From NCBI RefSeq assembly GCF_007829875.1, contig NZ_VIWV01000001.1, forward strand, positions 248,001 to 312,000: a stretch of DNA of 64,000 bases, in the 5' to 3' direction. A program made the position numbers and the translations under genes. Below, one piece after another: positions 29,301-41,300 of this stretch. The number at the start of each line of letters is the position of its first letter. The first letter of the stretch is position 1. The notes beneath the pieces are model-generated. The model saw only the letters and a program-made list of their open reading frames with translations, was not told the origin of the DNA and searched no databases. The DNA is from Streptomyces capillispiralis (lineage in GTDB: Bacteria > Actinomycetota > Actinomycetes > Streptomycetales > Streptomycetaceae).

Positions 29301-32300
29301 AGGTGTAGGCGAGCCGGCCGGAGACGACGCTGGCGGCCAGTCCGGTGCCGGCGTGGCCCTCCAGGTCCTCGCGGGAGTTCATGACGAGGGTGGAGTAGTC
29401 CTGGCCGTTGGTGCCGACGAACACGCCGGTGCGGCTGCCGCGCAGTCCGTCGGCGTCGATGCCGGCCCGTTCGAACGCCTCCCAGGTGGTTTCCAGGAGC
29501 AGGCGCTGCTGCGGGTCCATGGCGATGGCCTCGCGGGGTGAGATCCCGAAGAAGCCGGCGTCGAACTCGGCGGCGCCGTCGACGAATCCGCCCCGGAGGG
29601 TGGCGCTGCGGCCGCGGCCGTCCGCGCCGCCGGTCGCCAGGGTGGCGAGGTCCCATCCCCGGTCCTCGGGGAAGGCCTCGATGCCGTCGCGGCCCTCGCT
29701 GAGCATCCGCCACAGGTCCTCGGGGGAGCGCACGCCGCCGGGGAGGCGGCAGGCCATGCCGACGATGACGATCGGGTCGTCGGACAGCCCGGCGGCGTTC
29801 ACCCGGTCGGGGCCGGCCGTGGTGTCCTGCTCGCCGAGGAGTTCGGCGAGCAGGTGCTCGGCCAGGGCCCGCGCGGTCGGGAAGTCGTAGACCGTGGTGG
29901 CGGGCAGGCGCAGACCGGTGGCGAGGGCGAGCCGGTTGGGCAGCTCGATAGCGGTCAGCGAGTCGAAGCCCAGGTCGCGGAAGTTGCGGTCGGGGGCGAC
30001 GGCCTCCGGGCCCGGGTGGCCGAGGACGGCGGCGGCGTGGGTGCGGACCAGGTCGTCGAGGACCGCGGTGCGGTCGGCGGCGGGCAGTTGTCGCAGCCGC
30101 GCGGCGAGCCCGGAGGCGGCCGTCTCGGTCTGCTGCCGCGCCGCGGCCGCGTCGGCCAGCGCCTGCCGGGCGTCCGGCAGGTCGCGCAACAGGGCGTTGC
30201 CGCGGATGCCGATGAGGCCGTCCAGGACCTGCGGCTGACGGGGGTCGAAGACCACGGGCGCCGGCTCCGGCCGGGTCACCGCCTGCCGCAGGGCGGCGAG
30301 CGCGAGGTCCGGGTGCACGGCCGGGTGACCGGTGGTGCGGGCCGGGCGCGCGGAGGCGGCGCCGGTGTCGGCGTCCGTCGCGCCGGTGACCGTGGGGGCC
30401 GTGCCCGGCTCCGCGTCGGTCCAGGCGCCCCAGGCGATGGAGGTCGCGGGCAGGCCCTCGCCCCGGCGGCGACGGGCGAGCGCGTCCAGGACGGCGGTGG
30501 CGGCGGCGAGGCCCGCGCGTCCCGCGGTGCCGACCGTGCCGGCCACCGAGGAGCAGAGCACGAACGCCGTCAGGTCCAGGTCCCGGGTCAGTTCGTCCAG
30601 GTGGAGGGCGGGCGCGGTGCGGGCGCGGTGCAGCGCGGCGAACCGCTCCGGCGTGAGGTCGTCGAGCACTCCGTCGTCGACGACGCCGGCGGCGTGCACC
30701 ACTCCGGTCAGCGGGGTGTCCTCGGGGATGTCGGCGAGGACGGCGGCGAGGGCGTCGCGGTCAGCGGCGTCGCAGGCGGCGACCGTCACCTCCGCGCCCA
30801 GCTCCCGCAGCTGGTCGGCGAGTTCGGCGGCGCCGGGCGCGTCAGGGCCGCGCCGGCTGACCAGCACCAGGCGGGCGGCGCCGGCGGCGGCGAGCCAGCG
30901 CGCCACGTGGGCGCCCCGGCCTCCGGTGCCCCCGGTGACCAGGACGGTGCCGCTGGGCTCCCATCCGGCGTCGGGTGCGGCCTCCGGCGCGGGCACCAGC
31001 CGGCGGCCGAAGACGGCCGAGTCGCGCACGGCCACCTGGTCCTCGCCGTCGTGTCCGGCGAGGACGGCGGCGAACCGCCGGGCGGCGCGGTCGTCCAGGG
31101 CGGCGGGCAGGTCGATCAGCCCGCCCCACCGCACGGGGAGTTCCAGTGCCGCGACCCGGCCGAGGCCCCACACCGCCGCCTGGCCGGGGGCGGTGAGCCG
31201 CTCCGTGCCGGCCACGGCGACGGCGCCGCGCGTCACACACCACAGGGGCGCGCTGATCTCGGCGTCCAGCAGGGCCTGGAGCAGCACCGCCGTCGGGACG
31301 GCGGGGGTCTCGGCGGTGTCCGTGAGGGCGAGCAGGGACAGCACTCCGGTGAGCGCGGCGCCCTCGGACAGCAGGCCGCGCAGCCGCCGGGCGAGCGCGT
31401 CGCGGTCGTCGTGGTCGTCGGTGCCGACGGTGAGTTGCACGACGTCGGTGCCCACGCCCGCCAGGACGGCGGCCACCCACGCGTCGTCGGCGAGCGCCTC
31501 GGGGACGACGGCCAGCCAGGTGCCGGTGGGGGCGGGCGCGGTGGAGGGCAGCGACAGCGGCTTCCACACCTCGTGGTGCCTGGTGCCGTCGACCATCGCC
31601 TGGTCGCGCTGCCTGCGCCGCCAGGTGGACAGGGCGGGCAGGACCGCGCCCAGCGCGTCGGTGTCGACCGCGAGATCGGCGGCGAGCGTGGTCAGGTCCT
31701 CGCCCTCCACGGCGGTCCAGAACGCCGTGTCCAGGAGGTCGGCCCCGGTTCCGCCCGCCGTGGAGCGCTGGGCGTCGGGCCAGTGCCGGGACCGCTGGAA
31801 GGCGTAGGTCGGCAGTTCGGTGCGGCGGGCGCCGGTGCCGTCGAAGCACGGCCGCCAGTCGACGCGTACGCCGTTGACGTGGAGCCGGGCCAGCGCGGTG
31901 AGCAGCGCGGTCTCCTCGGGCCGGTCCTTGCGCAGCACCGGCACCGACACGACGTCCTCGCCGCCGTCCAGCACCCGCGCGGCCATCCCGGTCAGGACAC
32001 CGTCCGGGCCCAGCTCCAGGAAAGTGTTCGCCCCGGCACCGGACAGCGCGCGCACACCGTCGGCGAACCGCACCGTGCCACGGACATGACGCACCCAGTA
32101 CTCCGCCGAACACAGCAGGGCGGCGTCGGCGATCTCGCCGGTCACGTTGGACACGACGGGGATGCGCGGTTCGGCGTACGTCAGTCCCTCCGCGACGGCG
32201 CGGAAGGCGTCGAGCATCGGGTCCATCAGCGGCGAGTGGAAGGCGTGGCTGACGGACAGGCGCTGCGTCCTGCGGCCCTTGGCGGCGAACGCGTCGCCCA

Positions 32301-35300
32301 GTGCGACGACTTCGGCCTCGGCGCCGGACACGACGACGGACTCGGGACCGTTGACCGCGGCCAGGGCGGTCCCGTCCGTGAGGTGCGGGGTGATCTCCGC
32401 CTCGGTGGCCTCGATCGCCATCATGGCGCCGCCGGCCGGGAGGTCCTGCATCAGCCGGGCACGCGCCGCGACCAGCGTGCAGGCGTCCTCCAGCGACAGC
32501 ACCCCGGCGACGTGCGCGGCCGTGATCTCACCGACGGAGTGACCGGCCACGAACTCCGGCCGCACACCCCACGACTCGACCAGCCGGAACAACGCCACCT
32601 CGACCGCGAACAACGCGGGTTGCGTGAACCTGGTCGTGTCCAGGAGTTCCGCCTCGGGCGTGCCTGCTTCCGCGAACAGCACCTCCCGCAGCGGACGGTC
32701 CAACTCGGCATCGAGCCGGTCCAGTACGGCGTCCAGGGCCTCGGCGAACACCGGGAAGGCGGCGTACAGTTCACGCCCCATCCCGGCCCGCTGCGACCCC
32801 TGACCCGAGAACAGCACGGCGAGCGACCGCTCCACCGCACGGCCGCGCGCCACCTCGACGGGGGCACCGCCCTCCGCGTCGGCGAGGAGCACCGCCCGGT
32901 GCTCGAACACCGACCGTCCCGACGCCAGCGAGAAGCCGACGTCCAGCGCGGACGCGGTGTCGGGGTCGAGGGAGGTGATCCGCTCCAGTTGGCCCGCCAG
33001 GGCCTCCTCGGACTTGGCCGACACCGGCCACGGCACGGTCCCGGGAACGCGCCCGGGCTCCACGGCCGGTGTGACCGGCTCGGTCTCCGGGGCCTGCTCG
33101 ATGATGGTGTGCGCGTTGGTGCCGCTGATACCGAAGGACGACACACCGGCCCGGCGCGGACGCCCGGTCTCCGGCCAGTCGACGGTCTCGGTGAGCAGGC
33201 GCACCTCGCCCTCGGTCCAGTCCACGTGGGTCGACGGGGCGTCGATGTGCAGGGACTTGGGCAGCAGGCCGTGGCGGAGGGCCATGACGGTCTTGATGAC
33301 GCCGGCAACTCCGGCGGCGGCCTGCGCGTGGCCGATGTTCGACTTGATGGAGCCGAGCAGCAGTGGCCGGTCGGCGGGCCGGTCCTGGCCGTAGGTGGCC
33401 AGCAGGGCCTGTGCCTCGATCGGGTCGCCCAGGGTCGTGCCGGTGCCGTGCGCCTCGACGGCGTCCACGTCGGCGGGCGTGAGCCCCGCGCTCGCCAGGG
33501 CCTGGCGGATGACGCGCTGCTGGGACGGGCCGTTGGGGGCGGTCAGGCCGTTGGAGGCGCCGTCCTGGTTGACGGCGGAGCCGCGCAGCACGGCGAGCAC
33601 CGGGTGGCCGTTGCGGCGGGCGTCGGAGAGGCGTTCGACGACGAGCATGCCGACGCCCTCCGACCAGCCGGTGCCGTCGGCGGCGTCCGCGAACGCCTTG
33701 CAGCGGCCGTCCGGGGCGAGGCCGCCCTGCCGGGTGAAGCCGGCGTAGCCCATGGCGGTCGACATCACGGTGACGCCGCCCGCGAGGGCGAGGCTGCACT
33801 CGCCGGAGCGCAGCGCGTGGGCCGCCCAGTGCAGGGCCACCAGGGAGGAGGAGCAGGCGGTGTCGATCGTGACCGCCGGGCCCTCCAGGCCGAAGGTGTA
33901 GGACAGACGCCCGGAGATGACGCTGGTGGCGAGGCCGGTCGGGGCGTGACCCTCGGCGTCCTCGCTGGAGTTCATGACGAGGGTGGTGTAGTCCTGGCCG
34001 CTGGTGCCGACGAACACACCGGTCTGGCTGCCGCGCACGGTCGCCGGGTCGATGCCGGCGCGTTCGAACGCCTCCCAGGACGTCTCCAGGAGCAGACGCT
34101 GCTGCGGGTCCATGGCGAGGGCCTCGCGCGGGGAGATCCCGAAGAAGCCGGCGTCGAAGTCGGCGACGTCGTACAGGAACCCGCCCTCGGAGGTGGCGCT
34201 GCGGCCGTGGCCGCCGTGTCCGCCGCGCATGAGGGTGTCCAGGTCCCAGCCGCGGTCCGTCGGGAAGGCGGAGATGCCCTCGCGGCCCTCGACGACGAGC
34301 CGCCACAGTTCCTCGGGCGAGCTGACGCCGCCGGGCATCCGGCAGGCCATGCCGACGATGACCACCGGGTCGTCGGCGACGTCGGCGGCCACGAGGGGGG
34401 CGCCCGGGTCGCCGTGTTCGTCGAGGAGTTCGGCGAGCAGGTGCTCGGCGAGCACGGTGGGCGTCGGGTAGTCGAAGACGAGGGTCGCTGGGAGCCGCAG
34501 GCCGGTGACGGCGGTGAGGCGGTTGCGCAGTTCGACCGCGGTGAGCGAGTCGAAGCCGAGGTCGTGGAAGTCGCGGTCGGCCTCGACGGCCTTGGCCGAG
34601 GAGTGGCCGAGTACGGCGGCGGCCTCGCCGCGGACCAGGTCGAGCAGGACGCGGACGCGCTCCTCCTCCCGCGTCTCCAGGAGTCGGCGGGTGAGGTCCG
34701 CGGCGACCCGGGCACCGCCGACGGCGGTGGCGGCGGCGCGCCGGGTGCCGCGCACCAGGTTGCGCAGCAGCGGCGGCACCTCGCCGAGCATCCGGGTGGT
34801 GCCGGAGGCGCCGATGGGCACGAGGTGCGGCTCGTCGGAGACCACGGCGGCGTCCCAGAGCGCGAGGCCCTGCTCGACGGTGAGGGGCGGCGCGGCCGAG
34901 GCGGCCATCCTGCGGGCACTGGCGTCGGAGAGGGTGCCGGTCATGCCGCCGTCCTGGACCCAGGCGCCCCAGGCCAGGGAGAGGGCGGGCAGGCCGGCGG
35001 CGGCCCGCTGCTGGGCGAGTGCGTCCAGGAAGACGTTGGCCGCCGCGTAGTTGCCCTGACCGGCGCTGCCCATCACACCGGACACCGACGAGTACATGAC
35101 GAAGGCGGCCAGGTCCAGGTCCCGGGTCAGCTCGTGCAGGTGCCAGGCGGCGTCGACCTTCGGCCGCAGCACCTCCGAAACCCGCTCCACCGACAGGGAG
35201 GTGACCACGCCGTCGTCGAGGACGCCCGCCGTGTGCACGACCGCGGTGAGCGGGTGTGCGGCGGGGACGCCGGCGAGGAGGGCGGCGGTGGCGTCGCGGT

Positions 35301-38300
35301 CGGCGGTGTCGCAGGCGGCGACGGTCACCTCGGCGCCCAGCTCGCGCAGTTCTGCGGCGAGTTCGGCGGCGCCGGGCGCCTCCGGACCGCGCCGGCCGGC
35401 CAGCAGCAGGTGCCGCATGCCCGAGGCGGCGAGGCGGCGGGCGAGGTGTCCGCCGAGCGCGCCGGTGCCGCCGGTGATGAGGACGGTGCCGTCGGGATTC
35501 CAGCGCGGCGGCATCGTCAGCACGATCTTGCCCACGTGCCTGGCCCGGCTCATGTACCGGAACGCCTCACGCGCCCGCCGCACGTCCCACACCGTCACCG
35601 GCAGGGGACGCAGCGCACCCTCGGCGAACAGGCCCACCAACTCCCGCAGCATGGCCTGCGTACGGTCAGGACCCGCCTCACCCAGATCGAAGGCACGGTA
35701 GGCCACCCGCTCCACCGACCGAGGATCCCGGATATCGGTCTTGCCCATCTCCAGGAACCGGCCGCCGTCCGCCGTCAGCCGCAGCGACGCGTCCACGAAC
35801 TCGCCCGCGAGCGCGTTCAGTACGACATCCACGCCCCGGCCACCGGACACCGCCCGGAACTTCTCCTCGAAGCCCATATCACGCGAGGACGCGATGTGAT
35901 CGTCGTCCAGCCCCAGACCCCGCAGCGTCTCCCACTTGCCCTCACTCGCGGTCGCGAACACCTCCGCACCCAGATGCCGCGCCAACTGCACCGCGGCCAT
36001 GCCCACACCGCCCGCACCGGCGTGCACCAGCACCGACTCCCCCGCCCGCAGACCCGCCAGCTCGGTCAGGCCGTAGTAGGCGGTCAGGAAGACCAGCGGC
36101 ATCGACGCCGCCTGCTCGTCCGTCCATCCGTCGGGGACCGGGACCAGGAACCGTTCGTCGATCAGGACGTCGGTGCCCAGGCCGCCGGGCACCATGCCGA
36201 ACACCCGGTCGCCGGTCCGCAGCCCGGTGACCTCGGGGCCGGTCTCCGTGACGACACCGACGGCCTCGGCGCCGAGGAGTCCGGCCTCGCCGGGGTACAT
36301 GCCGAGCGCGTTGAGCACGTCGCGGAAGTTCAGCCCGGCCGCCCGCACCGCGAGGCGCACCTGCCGGCCCTCCGGCGCCCGCAGCACCTCGGGGCAGGCG
36401 GTGAGGGTGAGGGCGTCCAGGTTGCCCTTGGCGGTGCTGTCCAGCCGCCAGGGGCCATGGGCCGGGGGCAGCAGTCCGGCACCGGTGACCGCCCGGTCGA
36501 GGCGGCCGACGAGTACGTCCCCGTCCCGTACGACGAACTGGGCGTCGCCGCCCGCCAGGAGTTCCGGCAGCAGCGGCAGCACGGTCTCGACGCGGCTGTC
36601 CGCGTCGAGGTCGAGCAGGGCGAAGCGGGTGGGGTTCTCGGAGTGCGCGGCGCGCAGCAGACCCCAGACGGCCGCGGCCGCCAGGTCCTCGACCCGGTCG
36701 CCGTGCCCTGAGCACATCGCGCCCCGGGTGACGAACACCAGCCGGGCCGTCTCGAAGCGGTCCTGTCGCAGCCACTCCTGCACCAGGTCGAGGGCGTGCG
36801 CGAGAAGCGTGTGCGTGGCCCCCGGTACGTCGTCGCCGTGACAGTCGCCGGACACGGGGACGCACACCAGGGTCTCGGCGCCGGTGAGACCGTCCAGGGC
36901 GGCCGCGGCGGCGTCGGTGCCGAGCGCGGGCAGCACGGCGTGGCGGACCGAGGGGTCGGCGGCGGTCTCGGGGGCGGCGGTCCACTCCAGGCGGAGCAGC
37001 GAGTCCAGCTCGGTGCGGTGGGCGGCGGGCGCCCGCATACCGGCGGGGACGCGCAGCACCAGCGACTCGGCCGACAGGACGGGCGCGCCCTCGACGTCCA
37101 CGGCGGCGATCGACACCGAGTCCTCACCCGTGCGGGCGACCCGGAAGCGGACCACGGAGGCGCCGCCCGCGTGCAGCGACACCCCGGACCAGGAGAACGG
37201 CAGCAGCTTGTGCTCGTCGTCCAGGCCGGCGAAGCCGACGGACTGCACGGCCGCGTCCAGCAGCGCCGGGTGCATGCCGTAGTAACCGGCGTCGTCCGCC
37301 TCCGCCGGGAGCGCGGCCTCGACGAACGCCTCCTCACCGCGCTTCCACACGGCGCGGATGGTGCGGAAGACGGGACCGTACTCGGTGCGGTCGTAGAAGC
37401 CTTCCAGGTCGGCGGCGACCGCGTTCCGCGGGGGCCAGACGCTCGCGTCGAAGCCGGTGGTCCGCGCGTCCGTGCCGAGCACGCCGGCCGCGTGCTCCGT
37501 CCAGGTCGCCTCCGGCGCGTCGGCGGCCCGCGAGTACAGGCTCACCTTGCGGGCGCCGGACTCGTCGGGCGCCCCGACCCACACCTGGACGACGACGGCC
37601 CCGTCCTCGGGCAGCAGCAGCGGCGTGGCGAGGGTGAACTCCTCGACGCACGCGCAGCCGACCTCGTCACCGGCGCGCACGGCCAGTTCCAGGAAGCCGG
37701 TGGCCGGGAAGAGGACCATGCCGCCGCCGACGGTGTGGTCCGCCAGCCAGGGGTGTGTGGTGAGCGACAGGCGCCCGGTGAACAGCACGCCCTCGGAGGC
37801 GGCGAGCGCCGTGGCGGCGCCCAGCAGCGGGTGCTCGGCGGGGCGGAGCCCGGCGCCCGTGACATCGCCGGTGTGGGCCGCCGGGCGGGGCCAGTACCGC
37901 TCGTGGTGGAAGGCGTACGTCGGCAGCGCCACCCGGCGCGCACCGGTCCCCTCGAAGCACGGCGCCCAGTCGACGTCCACGCCGGTGACGTGGAGCCGGG
38001 CCAGCGCGGTGAGCAGGGCGGTCTCCTCGGGGCGGTCCTTGCGCAGCACCGGCACCGACACGACGTCCTCGCCGCCGTCCAGCACCCGGGCCGCCATTCC
38101 GGTCAGGACACCGTCGGGGCCCAGTTCCAGGCACGCGTTGACACCGGCACCGGACAGCGCCCGCACACCGTCGGCGAACCGCACCGTGCCCCGGACGTGG
38201 CGCACCCAGTACTCCGCCGAACACAGCAGCCCCGGGTCCGCGACCTCACCGGTCACGTTGGACACGACCGGGATGACCGGCTCGGCATACGTCAGCCCCT

Positions 38301-41300
38301 CCGCGACGGCGCGGAAGGCGTCCAGCATGGGCTCCATCAGCGGCGAGTGGAAAGCGTGACTCACGGACAGGCGCTGCGTCTTGCGACCCCTCTCCGCGAA
38401 CTCGTCGGCGAGCGCGAGGACTTCCCGCTCCACACCCGCGACGACGACCGCGCCCGGTCCGTTGATCGCCGCGAGGGCGGTGCCGTCCGTCAGCCTCGGA
38501 GCGATCTCCTCCTCGGTCGCCTGCACGGCCACCATCGCGCCACCGGCCGGGAGTTCCTGCATCAGCCGGGCACGCGCCGCGACCAGCACGCACGCGTCCT
38601 CCAGGGAGAGGACACCCGCGACGTGCGCGGCGGTGATCTCACCGACGGAGTGACCCGCCACGAACTCCGGCCGCACACCCCAGCTTTCGACCAGCCGGAA
38701 CAACGCCACCTCGACGGCGAACAGCGCGGGCTGCGTGTAACCGGTCGTGTCCAGGAGTCCCGCCTCGGGCGTGCCCTCCTCCGCGAACAGCACCTCCCGC
38801 AGCGGACGTGCCAGCTCCACGTCCAACCGGGCCAGTACGGCGTCCAGCGCCTCGGCGAACACCGGGAACCGGGCGTACAGCTCACGCCCCATCCCGGCCC
38901 GCTGCGAACCCTGACCCGAGAACAGCACGGCGAGCGACCGCTCCACCGCACGACCATGCGCCACCTGCACGGGAGCACCGCCCTCCAGGCCGGTGCCCGC
39001 GAGGAGCACCGTCCGGTGCTCGAACAGTGACCGCCCGGAGGCCAGCGAGTAGCCCACGTCCAGGACGGACCCCGCGTCGAAGGAGGTCACCCGGTCGATC
39101 TGGCCCGGCAGGGCGTCCTCGGACCGTGCCGAGACCGGCCACGGCACCAGGACCGGCGAGACGGACGGCGCGGTGGCCGGCTCCGGGTCCTGCGCGGCCG
39201 GTTCGGGCTGTTCGAGGATGACGTGGGCGTTGGTGCCGCTGAGGCCGAAGGACGAGACGCCCGCGCGCCACGGCCGGTCCGTGTCCGGCCACTCGGTGGG
39301 CTCGGTGAGCAGCCGTACCGCGCCGGCCTCCCAGTCCACATGGGTGGAGGGCCGGTCGACGTGGAGGGTCCTGGGCAGGGCGCCGTGGCGCATGGCGAGC
39401 ACCATCTTGATGACGCCCGCGACGCCGGCGGCGGCCTGGGTGTGGCCGATGTTCGACTTGATGGAGCCGAGCAGCAGCGGGCGCTCCGGGTCGCGGCCCT
39501 GGCCGTAGGTGGCCAGCAGGGCCTGTGCCTCGATCGGGTCGCCCAGGGTCGTGCCCGTGCCGTGCGCCTCGACGGCGTCCACGTCGGCGGGCGTGAGTCC
39601 GGCGCTCGCCAGGGCCTGCCGGATGACGCGCTGCTGGGACGGGCCGTTGGGGGCGGTGAGGCCGTTGGAGGCGCCGTCCTGGTTGATGGCCGAGCCGCGG
39701 ACCACCGCGAGCACCTCGTGCCCGTTACGGCGGGCGTCGGAGAGGCGCTCCAGGACGAGCATGCCGACGCCCTCGGACCAGCCGGTGCCGTCGGCCGCGT
39801 CGGCGAACGCCTTGCACAGGCCGTCGCCGGCCAGGCCGCCCTGCCGGGTGAAGCCGGAGAAGTTCATCGGGGTCGACAGCACGGTGACGCCGCCCGCGAG
39901 GGCGAGGGAGCTCTCCCCGCTGCGCAGGGACTGGGCGGCGAGGTGCAGGGCGACCAGGGAGGAGGAGCAGGCGGTGTCGACGGTGAGCGCCGGGCCCTCC
40001 AGGCCGAGGGCGTAGGAGACCCGGCCGGAGATGACACTGGTGGCGAGGCCGGTACTGGCGTGCCCCTCGACGTCCTCGCGGGAGGTCATCACCAGGGTCG
40101 CGTAGTCCTGGCCGGTGGTGCCGACGAAGATGCCGGTGGCGCTGCCGCGCAGGCTCTGCGGGTCGATGCCGGCGCGTTCGAACGCCTCCCAGGACGTCTC
40201 CAGGAGCAGACGCTGCTGCGGGTCCATGGCGAGGGCCTCGCGCGGGGAGATCCCGAAGAAGCCGGCGTCGAAGCCGCCCACGTCGTGCAGGAAGCCGCCG
40301 CGGCGGGTGGCGCTGACGCCCCGGTTGTCGTGGCCTCCGCCGAACAGGGCGTCCAGGTCCCAGCCGCGGTCGGTCGGGAACGCGGTGATGCGGTCCTCGC
40401 CGTCGGCGAGCATCCGCCACAGTTCGTCGGGGGTGGTGATGCCGCCGGGCATGCGGCAGGCCATGCCGACGATGACCACCGGGTCGTCGGCGACGTCGGC
40501 GGCCACGAGGGGGGCGCCCGGGTCGCCGTGTTCGTCGAGGAGTTCGGCGACCAGGTGCTCGGCGAGGCCGTGCGGGGTCGGGTAGTCGAAGACGAGGGTG
40601 GCGGTCAGCCGCAGGCCGGTGGCGGTGGTGAGGCGGTTGCGCAGTTCGACGGCGGTGAGCGAGTCGAAGCCGAGTTCGCGGAACTCACGGCCGGGTTCGA
40701 TCGCCTTGGGCGAGGAGTGGCCGAGCACGGCGGCGGCCTCGACCCGGACCAGTTCGACGAGGTGGCGGACGCGCTCGTCCTCGGGAAGGGCCAGCAGGCG
40801 GCGCGTCAGATCGGCGGCGGTGCTCGCGCCGCCGACGGCGGTGGCGGCGGCGCGCCGGGTGCCGCGCACCAGGTTGCGCAGCAGCGGCGGCACCTCGCCC
40901 GGGATGCGCAGGTCGCCGCCGGTGGAGCCGATGGGGACCACGAGGGGTTCGGCGGAGCCGGTGGCGGTGTCGAAGAGGGCGAGGCCGCGCTCGACGGGGA
41001 GGGGGGCGGCGCCGGAGGCGGCGATGCGCTGCATGTCGGCGTCGGAGAGGGTGCCGGTCATGCCGGCGCTCTGCGCCCAGGCGCCCCAGGCCAGGGAGAG
41101 GGCGGGCAGGCCGGCGGCGGCCCGCTGCTGGGCGAGCGCGTCCAGGAAGACGTTGGCCGCCGCGTAGTTGCCCTGGCCCGCGCTGCCCATCACACCGGAC
41201 ACCGACGAGTACATGACGAAGGCGGCCAGGTCCAGGTCCCGGGTCAGCTCGTGCAGGTGCCAGGCGGCGTCGACCTTCGGCCGCAGCACCTCCGAGACCC

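Larger units (their letters stand above)
34430..40485 (-). other. Y module 2: KS-AT(malonyl)-DH-ER-KR-ACP, with an unusual DH
   Basis: Approximate spans: KS 40485-39200, AT 38945-37990, DH 37845-37050, ER 36420-35510, KR 35490-34930, ACP 34690-34440. The DH motif reads [11 protein letters not shown], one glycine longer than the canonical HxxxGxxxxP spacing, and the YGPxFQG segment is YGPVFRT. His2989 and Asp3149 remain, so activity is uncertain. ER (GAGGVGMAA) and KR (LDD, YSS, Tyr3885) look intact. If the DH works, the beta carbon becomes CH2; if not, a D-hydroxyl would remain and the ER would be idle. Confidence 0.9.
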
